Source: Lolium rigidum (lineage: Eukaryota > Streptophyta > Magnoliopsida > Poales > Poaceae). From it: a stretch of 64,000 bases of DNA. The notes beneath the pieces are model-generated. The model made no database searches, was not told the DNA's origin, and saw only the letters and a list, made by a program, of their open reading frames with translations. The number at the start of each line of letters is the position of its first letter. The first letter of the stretch is position 1. The position numbers were made by a program, and so were the translations under genes. The DNA lies in contig NC_061510.1 in assembly GCF_022539505.1 (NCBI RefSeq), positions 101,634,292 to 101,698,291 of the forward strand, read 5' to 3'. Shown here one piece after another: positions 10,381 to 19,373 of this stretch.

Positions 10381-11869
10381 GAAGAAAGGAGGTGAAGACC
10401 GGCGACATGGGGAGTGGCTGCCGGCGGAAATAGAGGAAGCCGTTGGTGATCGGCGGCGGAAATAGAGGAAGCCGTCGGCGACCGGATATAGAGCACATAT
10501 CCAGCAGGCGTCGAGATGCGCTACATCCTGCCGCCGAGATGCTCTGCAAGTGGCCGATGTATAGCGCGGGACGGTGGTATGCGGCAGCACAGCAGGCAGC
10601 GCTGCATGGGCAACGAGGTAGAGGTGGCGGGAAACGACGGCCAGGGTCGAGGTCGGCCGGGGCCTGGACGGTACAAGATGCTCGCGAGGTGCTGTCACGG
10701 ATGTCTGCGTCAAGCTGTGGCTGCTGCGCAAGCAGAGGGAGGTACTACTAGAATCAGAGGAGGGCAGCAGGGGAGGGGCGTCGTGGCGAGAGGAGGCGGC
10801 AGGTTCAGCCGTTCAGGTGGAGCTACACCGCGACGATTGAAGACTCGGAGAGCAACATGGAGCGGCGATCGTTGGAGTGGCCGGCACAAATTCTTCTTCG
10901 CCTAAAGTCTCCTCTGCCACGAGCTCCCAGTGGTCGAGCGGCCGGTGGCCGTGGCGTGGGTCAGGATGTTGGTTCAGCAACATCAACGGTTCAAGTACAT
11001 ATATAGGAGAAAGAAGAGGAGATACCTAGCTGCAGCTCGCTGACACAAGCGGATGCCGCGGCGTCGCGCTGGTGCAAGGGAACGAGGCGGGGCCGCGTAG
11101 GGGATTGCTACGCTCGGATCCTTCATGGCGTCTGGCGTGTGATTGACAACTCAGATCGGTAAGGTAACTCTAATCGTAGCTCATCATCTTTTCTTATGTC
11201 TGAGCCCTGGTGCTCTCTGTAATTCTTCTTTCTCCAGACTATATCGTTGGGCACCTAGGTACTAGGCTCAGAACAATGATCCAGGGCAAAGAGGAGCTGC
11301 TTCTAGCTAGCACTCACTTGTGGAGGAAAATAAATTGTTTTTGCTTCTGCTTTGTTACTTTGCTAATGGTTAGGCAAGAAAAATGTAGAAGTTAGTTCGT
11401 TCGTTTCTTTGGTATTAGGATTGCAACAGACTGAGTCCACCGAATTATCATCACCTTCATTTTGTGAACCATAGTTCTCTACAATCAAACACTTAAATCA
11501 TGAGATGCTTTGTATGTGCAGGATTTCTTTAACTTGTACAGTAACCAATTAGGTAGATAGCTCTTTTTTTTGTCGTTAATAAAATGACAATGCCCTGATT
11601 TATTTATTGCAGTGGTCTGCAATGTTGCAGTGTTGTTCAACAATATGTGCTTATTATGAAAATAAATACAAGTACATTCTTAATGCACCTAATGCATGGT
11701 GATCTGGAAACGCCATTTTCGTTGTTGATGGACTGGACTGCCATTTTTTCATCACCACTCAATGCTTGGATGGGTCGGTAATGGGTTTAAATTTATTGGG
11801 TACCACTGAATTATTAATTCTGGCTTATGCTTGAGATGATTTCAGCATATTAAGATCTCAGATACTGAT
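10381..11869. other. GC-rich patch with a short direct repeat, then gene-poor sequence
   Basis: From 10381 to about 10900 the sequence is GC-rich. It carries a direct repeat of about 25 bp around gcggaaatagaggaagccg (near 10425 and 10455). Open frames on both strands here are composition artefacts. From 11160 on it is ordinary AT-rich intergenic DNA up to the insertion site at 11865. Confidence 0.5.
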
Positions 11870-12252
11870 TGACGAGGGATCACCTCGGCAATGCCTACGT
11901 ATTGTAGACTAGGGTTTCGGGAGAGAGCGACGATGGAGATTCCGGGAGCGAGATTAGGCACACGACGTACCCAGCTTCGGGTCCCCTCGGTGAAGGATCC
12001 CTACGTGCTGCTAGCAATCCAGTATATGATCATAGATGTGTTTACAGGGTGCCGCCGTAGGCGGAGCTATGTTGTCTCTCTATCCTCCTTATTTCGGGTG
12101 CCCTGGCTAGCTTTATATATGCAACCAGCCTAGGGTTTTACAAGAGTCCTAGTCAACTACTTCTTCGGGTTGCCTTGTTGGGCCTTCTCCATATTGGGCC
12201 GAGCCGATCCAGGTATACCAATAATGGGTACCCGAAGGGTATACCCATGTCA
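11870..12252 (-). repeat. 3' LTR of the LARD-like element (383 bp)
   Basis: On the minus strand it runs TGACATGG to CTCGTCA, with TGAC/GTCA inverted ends. It differs from the partner LTR by one base seen by eye (position 12048, a versus g). The minus-strand TATA (catatataaag) lies near 12113-12123. Confidence 0.93.
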
Positions 12253-12790
12253 GTAGCCCCCGAGTGTCTAGGGAAGTCGAAGACTTGCGTAGAGACTCCA
12301 AGCATAATCATCTCCAAAGGCGAGGTCCATGTCGTAGATCATGTGTAGCATAAATGATGTCGACGTTTCTCGAAGTTATTTTTCTATCGGGTGCGCGACA
12401 GCGCTCCCGATGGGAGTAGCCCCCGAGTCTATGGGTAAGTGCTTGCACTTAGGCATAGACTCAAGTTGTACTACTCGATGAAGAACTTAACTATATTTCT
12501 GGAGGACTTGATGAAATCCATGTGCTCCCGATGGGAGTAGGCTCCACTCGAGTCGTAGAATCGAGTTGAGTCTACAAACCTTGATTGTCATAGATGTTGT
12601 CGAAGTTATTTTTCTATCGGGTGCGCGGCCAGCGCTCCCGATGGGAGTAGCCCCGAGGCTACAGCCAAGTGTTTGCACTTGGGTGTAGGCTCAACTTGCT
12701 TTTAATCGACACCACAATTTTTCCTCTTTCTTGTATCTTATCGAGAGGGTGAACAATACTCTCGATAAGAGTAGCCCCCGAGCCTATGGG
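12253..12790 (-). repeat. PPT plus three internal PPT-like/hairpin modules
   Basis: On the plus strand, gtagcccccgag occurs at 12253 (the true PPT, beside the LTR), 12416 and 12771, and as gtagccccgag at 12647. Three of them are preceded by a palindrome (ctcccgatgggag or ctctcgataagag). All four are followed by a hairpin such as aagtgcttgcactt within longer complementary arms. About 50 bp around 12370-12420 is repeated at 12601-12652. Confidence 0.82.
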
Positions 12791-13479
12791 CAGGTGCTTG
12801 CACCTAGACATAGGCTCAAGTTGTACTTATCGATAAAGAACTTGGCGCAGCCCCTCTTTTTATCGACTCCAGGGCGTTGCTATTTTTATTTGACATCCAT
12901 ATCTATATTGTACAGGGATAATGGTAATTGGGGCTAGTTCATCTGACGGATCAGGTACTAGTTAACTGCTCTAGTGGCAATCCGCAAAAACCTACTTCAA
13001 GATCACGTCCCTGGACATGATCTCGGGACACTGGTGCTAACTCGACAGGTGCCGCTTAAGGTCTTACCATCTGTCGAGCCCCAGTCATGTTTTAACGGGT
13101 CCACAGCGCGTCCGCTGGGATATTTCTTCACATCTGTTGATGTGGAAAAAAGTAGCGAGCGCAGTCTTTGGCGATGCCACGCCACACGGGACGGACCCGG
13201 GGTCTTACCTTCGCAGAGTTTTGCGGCATTCAGAGATTATTCGCGACTTTGGCGCTCTGAGAATATTTTGTCAAGTGCATTGTTCGGCTGATGCGATGAC
13301 CCATTTTGCGGGTTCTTCTATTTTTCTCTCGAGCTTGATGAGACAGCCGAATATATTGGTTCTTCTATATTGTCGGGTACATCACCGATGCTCTTGCTCG
13401 GAACAATATGATCGAGTCAATGAACCCGAAGATTTGTCCACCTTTTTTTTTGTTCTTTTTTTTTTTTGGTTCCTCCTTG

Positions 13480-13940
13480 ATGAAAATTTCGTCGAGTTCC
13501 TCCTTCAGGAAAATTTCTTCGGGTCCTCTTTTGAGGACAATTCTTCGGGTCCTCCCTAAGGACAATTCTTCGGGTCCTCCCTGAGGACAATTCTTCGGGT
13601 CCCTTCTTGAGGCAAATTCTTCGGGTCCTTCCTGAGGACAATTCTTTGGGTCCTCCCTGAGGACAATTCTTCGGGTCCTCCCTGAAGATAATTTTTCGGG
13701 ACCTCCTTGAAGATAATTCTTCGAGACCTCCTTGAAGATAATTCTTCGGGACCTCCTTGAAGGTAATTTTCCGGGACCTCCTTGAAGATAATTTTTCGAG
13801 ACCTCCTTGAAGATAATTCTTCGGGACCTCCTTGAAGGTAATTTTTCGGGACCTCCTTGAAGATAATTCTTCGAGACCTCCTTGAAGATAATTCTTCGGG
13901 ACCTCCTTGAAGGTAATTTTTCGGGTCCTCCTTGAATAAG
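13480..13940. repeat. Minisatellite of about 29-bp units
   Basis: About 15 tandem copies of a 29-bp unit such as cttcgggacctccttgaaga with taatt. It creates long repetitive open frames on the minus strand (up to 176 codons, EDPKNYLQGG-type repeats). I treat these as artefacts because the unit is not a known domain and all frames are equally repetitive. Confidence 0.9.
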
Positions 13941-14185
13941 ATTTCACCGAGTTCTGTCTTCAAGACAATTTCGTCGGGTTCTCTCAAGATTTCGTCGGGT
14001 TCCTCCCTGAAGAAGATTCGTCGGGTTCTCTCTTGATTTCGTCGGGTTCCTCCCTGAAGAAGATTCATCGGGTTCTCTCTTGATTTCGTCGGGTTCCTCC
14101 CTGAAGAAGATTCGTCGAGTTCTCTCTTGATTTCGTCGGGTTCCTCCCTGAAGAAGATTCGTCGGGTTCTCTCTTATATACTTTG
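13941..14185. repeat. Minisatellite of about 44-46-bp units
   Basis: About four to five copies of a longer unit (gatttcgtcgggttcctccc then tgaagaagattcgtcgggtt and ctctctt). The core tcgggttcctccctgaagaa relates it to the neighbouring 29-bp array, suggesting one grew from the other. Confidence 0.85.
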
Positions 14186-14704
14186 AAATTTGCTATTTCC
14201 TGCACAAATAAACAAACTTTTTCTATCTTTTCCTTGACTCTCTTTTTCGCATGCGGTGTCAGATGCTCAGATTCGATGATATGTAAAGTGAATTTATGCC
14301 GCACAGCCCCCGAGTGTCGTGTGCGGCGAAAATAAATATTAATCAACTTTATGTAGAATAAAGGATCACTTATCTTATTGGGTATGACGGAATCGACACG
14401 CGATTAAGTCTTCGAGTGTAGAGAAGAAATCGAGCTGAAGTAGAAACCACCAAATAGCGAAAATAGATGCCGCCAAATTATTGATGAAGAAATAGCCGAA
14501 ACCCCGAGCACTGCTGGGGTGATGTCATGATTGTTGCTTAGACGCCGTGTCACCGTTGTTACTCGGGGCGAAGTCGTTGTCGAGCCCCCGAGTATTATCC
14601 GTGTCGCCGAAAGAAGGCCATTAAGGATGAAATACTGAAGATGAAGTCCGAGATGAAGTACTTGAGATGAATCCATATTAAAGATTACACCATCATATAT
14701 TGAA

Positions 14705-14903
14705 GATGAATCCGCCGATATCATAAATGATGAATCCATTGACCCGAAGAATCCAGTAATAACCATAAAAGATGAATCCGTTGATATCATAAATGATGAA
14801 TCCATTGACCCGAAGAATCCAGTAATAACCATAAAAGATGAATCCGTTGATATCATAGAGGATGAATCCATTGAGCCGGAGAAAATAGTTCTAGTAATAA
14901 CCA
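14705..14903. repeat. Tandem repeat of 66-bp units
   Basis: Three copies begin at about 14705, 14771 and 14837, each starting gatgaatccg. Shorter degenerate units with gatgaatccattgacccg continue to about 15140. Because 66 is a multiple of three, an open frame runs through on the minus strand, but its repetitive content does not look like a protein family. Confidence 0.85.
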
Positions 14904-16475
14904 TAGAAGATGAATCCATTGACCCGGAAACGCGTCGGGTAATATTATATTAGAGGAAAACAATGATAACCTTATAAGATGAATCCAGTCACCCAGAAGT
15001 ACACCGGGTAGTATTATATAATATAAGAAGAAACCAATGATAACCATATAAATGAACCCACTGATCCACTGAACCGAAGAAAATAAATCCACTGAGCCGG
15101 GGAAGATAGAACCAGAACCGAACAAGATAGATCCACTGAGCCGAAGAAGATCAATTTACTAATAACTTTTTTTCAATCAATGTAGTAATGCTTGGCCTCA
15201 TCGCGTAAGTACACAACTTCTTCCGAAATTATAGTTGCAGTCGAAATTAATGATCATGCCGAAATAACCAACAAATTCTCGTGTAGCAGAAAGATTTACT
15301 CGTTCAAAGATGAATGAAAGAAAAATATTAGTATCCCAGACTAGTTATTGTTGAATATTCTAATGAGAGAATAAGAAGCCTGTGCATGCTCACGCACTTG
15401 ATAGTCAAGTCCTTAAATACTCAATCGACTGGGTTATTGCATAAAAATTTAAAAAATACGTGAAAAAAAAACTGTTACCGATAGGTTCATGAATTTATGA
15501 TTATTGTTGAAGTTCGATCCAGCGATGCAGCCAATGTAATGGATCATGACATCGGATGGAGTCAACGAAGTCGCAGTGATGAAGACGATGGCGATGTTGG
15601 CTGTTCCAGACTTGATAGCGCTGTCACTTCTCCGGAACTGACGGCGATGTCAACTCCTTCCGAATCGATGGCCGTGGAGTTGTTCGGGATTGAAGTCATT
15701 GGCAGCTCATGCGAAATTGAAGGTGGACCGGACAAAGTCCATGTTTTTTCTTTTTTGGACAGCCTGGCGAATCAGTGGTGTACTATACTGAGCACTGGCT
15801 AGCTCTTTGATCAATCTTTTTTTTTTCTTTCACGTGTCATGGCACTTGAAAACATCACAAGGTGCAATACGTGAATTTGTCTTCAAATTTCCTTATGCGC
15901 AGTGTTGCACCTTGGCTTCCTTGAAATCATCGCTATGTCAGGCAACTTGGGTTCAGCTGAGATATTCCCTACATGGGATTTGGTCCAACTCTTTGACGTG
16001 TGGTAGGAGGAGACCCGGACCAGGCGCGTTGGATGATCAACTCTACTTCAATGTCGAGGCCACGCTAATCAGCCTGGCCGACGATCAGTACATCAAATCT
16101 TTTCTGCGCGCGTCTTCACCTTTCGTATTTCCTGCCCACGGTGTTTGGGACTTGATCTGCTGATGCTGAGATGCCTCCCAATGGATCTTTAGACGAAGCG
16201 CATGGGACACCGACTGAAACCGTGCCTCCCGTATCACCCCAGGATCGATTAATCACGCCGGGAATTGTTGCGACTTGCCGCGCCAATCGGCCACCAGGAA
16301 ATTGAGTCACGCGCGGCTAGTCCACCACTCGAAAGATATGCGCCGATCCTGACGACTCGACAAGAGTAGGCCACAATGATGGCGAAACTTGTTGATGGCG
16401 AATCTTAATAGATGCGATTAAATTGTCGATGCAGATGAGGGATCCCGCCCGGATAACGAAATCCAGTCGTCGCGA

Positions 16476-16495
16476 TCCCCACGGTCGGCGCCAAT
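16476..16495 (-). other. Primer-binding site of the LARD-like element
   Basis: On the minus strand, ATTGGCGCCGACCGTGGGGA follows the LTR end directly. TGGCGCC-type sites are used by many gypsy elements. It fixes the orientation as minus. Confidence 0.82.
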
Positions 16496-16878
16496 TGACG
16501 AGGGATCACCTCGGCAATGCCTACGTATTGTAGACTAGGGTTTCGGGAGAGAGCGACGATGGAGATTCCGGGAGCGAGATTAGGCACACGACGTACCCAG
16601 CTTCGGGTCCCCTCGGTGAAGGATCCCTACGTGCTGCTAGCAATCCAGTATATGATCATAGATGTGTTTACGGGGTGCCGCCGTAGGCGGAGCTATGTTG
16701 TCTCTCTATCCTCCTTATTTCGGGTGCCCTGGCTAGCTTTATATATGCAACCAGCCTAGGGTTTTACAAGAGTCCTAGTCAACTACTTCTTCGGGTTGCC
16801 TTGTTGGGCCTTCTCCATATTGGGCCGAGCCGATCCAGGTATACCAATAATGGGTACCCGAAGGGTATACCCATGTCA
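16496..16878 (-). repeat. 5' LTR of the LARD-like element (383 bp)
   Basis: Same length as the left LTR and identical apart from one base (16674). It contains the TATA box that would drive the element on the minus strand. Confidence 0.93.
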
Positions 16879-16883
16879 CTGAT

Positions 16884-17189
16884 TTCCTCATTGATTCGGT
16901 TTTTAAACTTGGATTTTTGTATTCCTAGATATAATATATTAGCTTGCTTTGGTTAAGCCTTGAAATTTTCTTCCTTGCAACAAATATTTAAACTGCTCTT
17001 GGGCGTGTTTGGAAGTCCTCCAGCTTCCGGCTTTCTGAAACTCCACCGTGTAATAGGCCAAAAAGTATAGCTTCACCGAGCCAAATCTGGGAAGCTAACC
17101 CAATTTGCTGTACAAATATACATTTAGTGGATCTGGTAAGTTTCGTTCCAGATCCGATGTGTTTTTAATGTATAAAATAGCATGACACC
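16884..17189. other. Host DNA between two insertions
   Basis: About 300 bp of AT-rich sequence between the LARD-like element and the gag-only element. No ORF or element end recognised. Confidence 0.6.
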
Positions 17190-17194
17190 TTATG

Positions 17195-17524
17195 TGGTAG
17201 GATCTGTGATCCTACCAGGACGGTTACGTAGATTGTAGGGGTGGAAGTGTGCTGGACGAGGGAGAGGAAGGCGGCGCCGGCGACTGGCCACCGTCGCGAG
17301 GTTGGAGGAAGACGGCGCAAGGGAAGAAGCCGCGGCTAGGGCAGGGAAGACCGACTCCTCAAGGAGTCGGCAATAACGATCTATGAGATCTGTTTATTGC
17401 TTGCCTTTCACGTAGCTATTACATGGATATAAATAGGCTAATAACCTAAAGGTAAATGGGCTAAGCCCCTAATCTAGGCCCACTAATGGGCTTCTTCCTG
17501 CTATAAGATAAACCGGTCATAACA
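17195..17524 (-). repeat. 3' LTR of the gag-only element (330 bp)
   Basis: Bounded by tggtagg (17195) and ataaca (17524). A purine run ggcggggaggaa (minus strand, 17525-17536) lies beside it as PPT. Confidence 0.92.
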
Positions 17525-17615
17525 TTCCTCCCCGCCTTCTCAAACAGCTCGTCCTCGAGCTGGATAGCTGGAAACTGCTGGCGGAACTCATCCCGGAACG
17601 GCGTCGGCCTTGGAG
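17525..17615 (-). pseudogene. C-terminal remnant of gypsy pol
   Basis: In a minus-strand frame different from gag, this short stretch reads FPAIQLEDELFEKAGRNVM. It matches the way many plant chromovirus polyproteins end (FPAFQLEDEL-type), just before the PPT. Its presence next to the end of gag shows that the missing pol was removed by an internal deletion. Family match is from memory. Confidence 0.6.
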
Positions 17616-19012
17616 ACGGCCGCGTCAGCCAGCCCAGCTGTGACGACATCAGCCGCAACGTCGTCTACGGTCTCCAAGTAGAACAGGCGTGGACAAACGT
17701 GGCCCGGTACATAGAGCTCGTCGCAGTTGAAGCACAACCCTTTACGACGGCGCTCAAGTTGTTCGGCCGTGGTCAGCCGACGGAAAGGCCGCGTCGCGGC
17801 TGGATCGGAGTGCCCCGCATGAGTCACGGCCGTGAGCGCCTGGCCTGGTGGTGTCGGTGGAGGGCGGGCGGCTGGCCGAACGTCGCTGGCCGGGAAGGCC
17901 TGCTGCATGGCCCGCGCGCGCTGCTCGAAGGCGCGAGCGTAGTACATGGCCGACCGCAGGTCTCGGGGATCCCGCATCTCCACGTCGACGCGAATGTGGT
18001 CCGGCAGTCCGCCAATGAAGAGCTCGGCGCGCTGCTGCCCCGTCACACCGGGCGCATGGCATGCGAGGGCCTGGAAGCGGTCGGCGAAGTCCTGCACCGT
18101 GGTGGTGAACGCCAAACGCCCAAGTTCCGCCAAGCGGCTGCCGTGGACTGGAGGGCCGAAGCGGAGAAGGCAGAGCTCACGGAACCGGTCCCATGGAGGC
18201 ATGCCACCCTCGTCCTGCTCCAGGGAGTAGTACCACGTCTGGGCGGCGCCGCGGAGGTGGTATGAGGCGAGCCACGTCCGGTCCGAAGCCAGGGTACGCT
18301 GTCCCCGGAAGAACTGCTCGCACTGGTTGAGCCAGTTGAGGGGGTCCTCGACGCCATCGTACGTGGCGAATTCCAGCTTAGCGTAGCGTGGGGGAGCGAG
18401 GCCGGTGGCGCCCTGGGCGGGGTACTCCACGCGACCAGCGGAAGGGTCGGCGAAGCGGGCGGGCTGCGGGTCCGGGAAGGACAGGCGCGGAGGGTCCCTG
18501 GCGGTGGTGTAGACGGGGGACGGCGCCGGTGCGGCCGAGTAGACGGGCGGGGGCTCCGTCGCGGTCACCCACGCCGGGAGTCGGGAGGGCGACGGCGGGA
18601 ACTGGACCCGCTGGATGGGCACACCCTGGGGCAGCGAGGCGGGGCCCGTGCTGGGGACCGGCTGCCAGGACGCCCACGGCGGCGGCGGCGGTGAGGCCGG
18701 GGGCGGAGCAGGCGCGCCCTGGCCGGGTAGGGCTGTCGGCGCGGCCGGGTAGGCGGCGAGGGGTGGCGACAGGGGCAGCGTGGTCATCCCCTGCGTACCG
18801 ATGAGGTACAGGCGGATGCCCTGGATGGCGGTGGCGAGGTCGCGGATGGCCGTCGAAAGCTCTTGCTGCGAGAGGAGGGGGGCGGCGCCGGCGACATCTG
18901 CCAGGGGCGCCGCGGCGCCCGTGAAGGGCGGCGGCAGGTGCGCGGCGGCGGAGGAGGCCGGCGGCGTCTCGGATGCGGCGGCGGTGGCGGCGGTGGGCTG
19001 GCTCGAAGACAT
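17588..19012 (-). CDS. Gypsy gag protein (Retrotrans_gag domain, CCHC knuckle)
   Basis: Gag forms the virus-like particle that packages the element's RNA in the cytoplasm. The ORF is 474 codons from the ATG at 19012; a longer frame begins at a TTG inside the primer-binding site and is not used. The N-terminal half is rich in A and P. The Retrotrans_gag region follows (FATYDGVEDPLNWLNQCEQF, WDRFRELCLLRFGP, LAFTTTVQDFADRFQALA). Near the C-terminus is the basic FRRLTTAEQLERRRKGLCFNC with a zinc-knuckle pattern C-x2-C-x6-H-x3-C-like (CFNCDELYVPGHVC). The protein ends in an acidic, alanine-rich tail where the deletion joint lies. It has no stop or shift, so it could still be made. GC content is far higher than the flanks. 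Chromovirus (Reina/Tekay-like) origin is likely, not proven. Confidence 0.9.
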   Translation of the reverse strand: MSSSQPTAATAAASETPPASSAAAHLPPPFTGAAAPLADVAGAAPLLSQQELSTAIRDLATAIQGIRLYLIGTQGMTTLPLSPPLAAYPAAPTALPGQGAPAPPPASPPPPPWASWQPVPSTGPASLPQGVPIQRVQFPPSPSRLPAWVTATEPPPVYSAAPAPSPVYTTARDPPRLSFPDPQPARFADPSAGRVEYPAQGATGLAPPRYAKLEFATYDGVEDPLNWLNQCEQFFRGQRTLASDRTWLASYHLRGAAQTWYYSLEQDEGGMPPWDRFRELCLLRFGPPVHGSRLAELGRLAFTTTVQDFADRFQALACHAPGVTGQQRAELFIGGLPDHIRVDVEMRDPRDLRSAMYYARAFEQRARAMQQAFPASDVRPAARPPPTPPGQALTAVTHAGHSDPAATRPFRRLTTAEQLERRRKGLCFNCDELYVPGHVCPRLFYLETVDDVAADVVTAGLADAAVSKADAVPG

Positions 19013-19023
19013 GATCGTAGAGG

Positions 19024-19036
19024 GCTCTGATACCAA
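19024..19036 (-). other. Primer-binding site (initiator tRNA-Met type)
   Basis: The minus strand reads TTGGTATCAGAGCC two bases after the LTR end. TGGTATCAGAGC is the standard complement of plant initiator methionine tRNA 3' ends. Confidence 0.88.
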
Positions 19037-19038
19037 AT

Positions 19039-19368
19039 TGGTAGGATCTGTGATCCTACCAGGACGGTTACGTAGATTGTAGGGGTGGAAGTGTGCTGGA
19101 CGAGGGAGAGGAAGGCGGCGCCGGCAGCTGGCCGCCGTCGCGAGGTTGGAGGAAGGCGGCGCAAGGGAAGAAGCGGCGGCTAGGGCAGGGAAGACCGACT
19201 CCTCAAGGAGTCGGCAATAACGATCTATGAGATCTGTTTATTGCTTGCCTTTCACGTAGCTATTACATGGATATAAATAGGCTAATAACCTAAAGGTAAA
19301 TGGGCTAAGCCCCTAATCTAGGCCCACTAATGGGCTTCTTCCTGCTATAAGATAAACCGGTCATAACA
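19039..19368 (-). repeat. 5' LTR of the gag-only element (330 bp)
   Basis: Same length as the left LTR, about 98.5% identical by eye. TSD copy TTATG follows at 19369. Confidence 0.92.
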
Positions 19369-19373
19369 TTATG

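Larger units (their letters stand above)
11870..16878 (-). mobile_element. Complete non-autonomous LTR retrotransposon (LARD-like), TSD CTGAT
   Basis: Two 383-bp LTRs flank 4.2 kb of internal DNA. The 5-bp duplication CTGAT is present on both sides (11865-11869 and 16879-16883). Orientation is minus: a primer-binding site lies beside the right LTR and a polypurine tract beside the left. The internal region encodes no gag, protease, reverse transcriptase or integrase that I can see. It holds three tandem-repeat arrays and repeated PPT/hairpin modules. It must be mobilised by another gypsy element. PBS and PPT type suggest a Tat/Athila-like helper, which is inference. Confidence 0.92.
17195..19368 (-). 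mobile_element. Complete gag-only gypsy element, 2.17 kb, TSD TTATG
   Basis: Two 330-bp LTRs enclose a PBS, one intact gag ORF, a tiny pol remnant and a PPT. TTATG is duplicated at 17190-17194 and 19369-19373. LTRs begin TGTTATG and end CCTACCA on the minus strand. By eye they differ at about five positions. The element lacks protease, reverse transcriptase, RNase H and integrase, so it depends on another element for those but may supply its own capsid. Confidence 0.94.

Noticed and set aside
10348..10905. Overlapping frames of 127-139 codons on both strands
   Set aside because: GC-rich sequence opens several frames at once; no protein family fits.
13417..14068. Long minus-strand frames of 170-176 codons with repeated glycine/lysine/glutamate motifs
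   Set aside because: They are translations of the 29-bp and 45-bp minisatellites. Every frame is repetitive and no domain is visible.
13480..14185. Regularly spaced repeats that might suggest a CRISPR array
   Set aside because: The units are head-to-tail with no unique spacers, and the genome is a plant.
17699..18804. Plus-strand frames of 188 and 138 codons
   Set aside because: They are antisense shadows of the GC-rich gag gene at 17588-19012.
19013..19036. Longer gag start at 19036
   Set aside because: That codon is TTG and lies in the primer-binding site; the first ATG in frame is at 19012.
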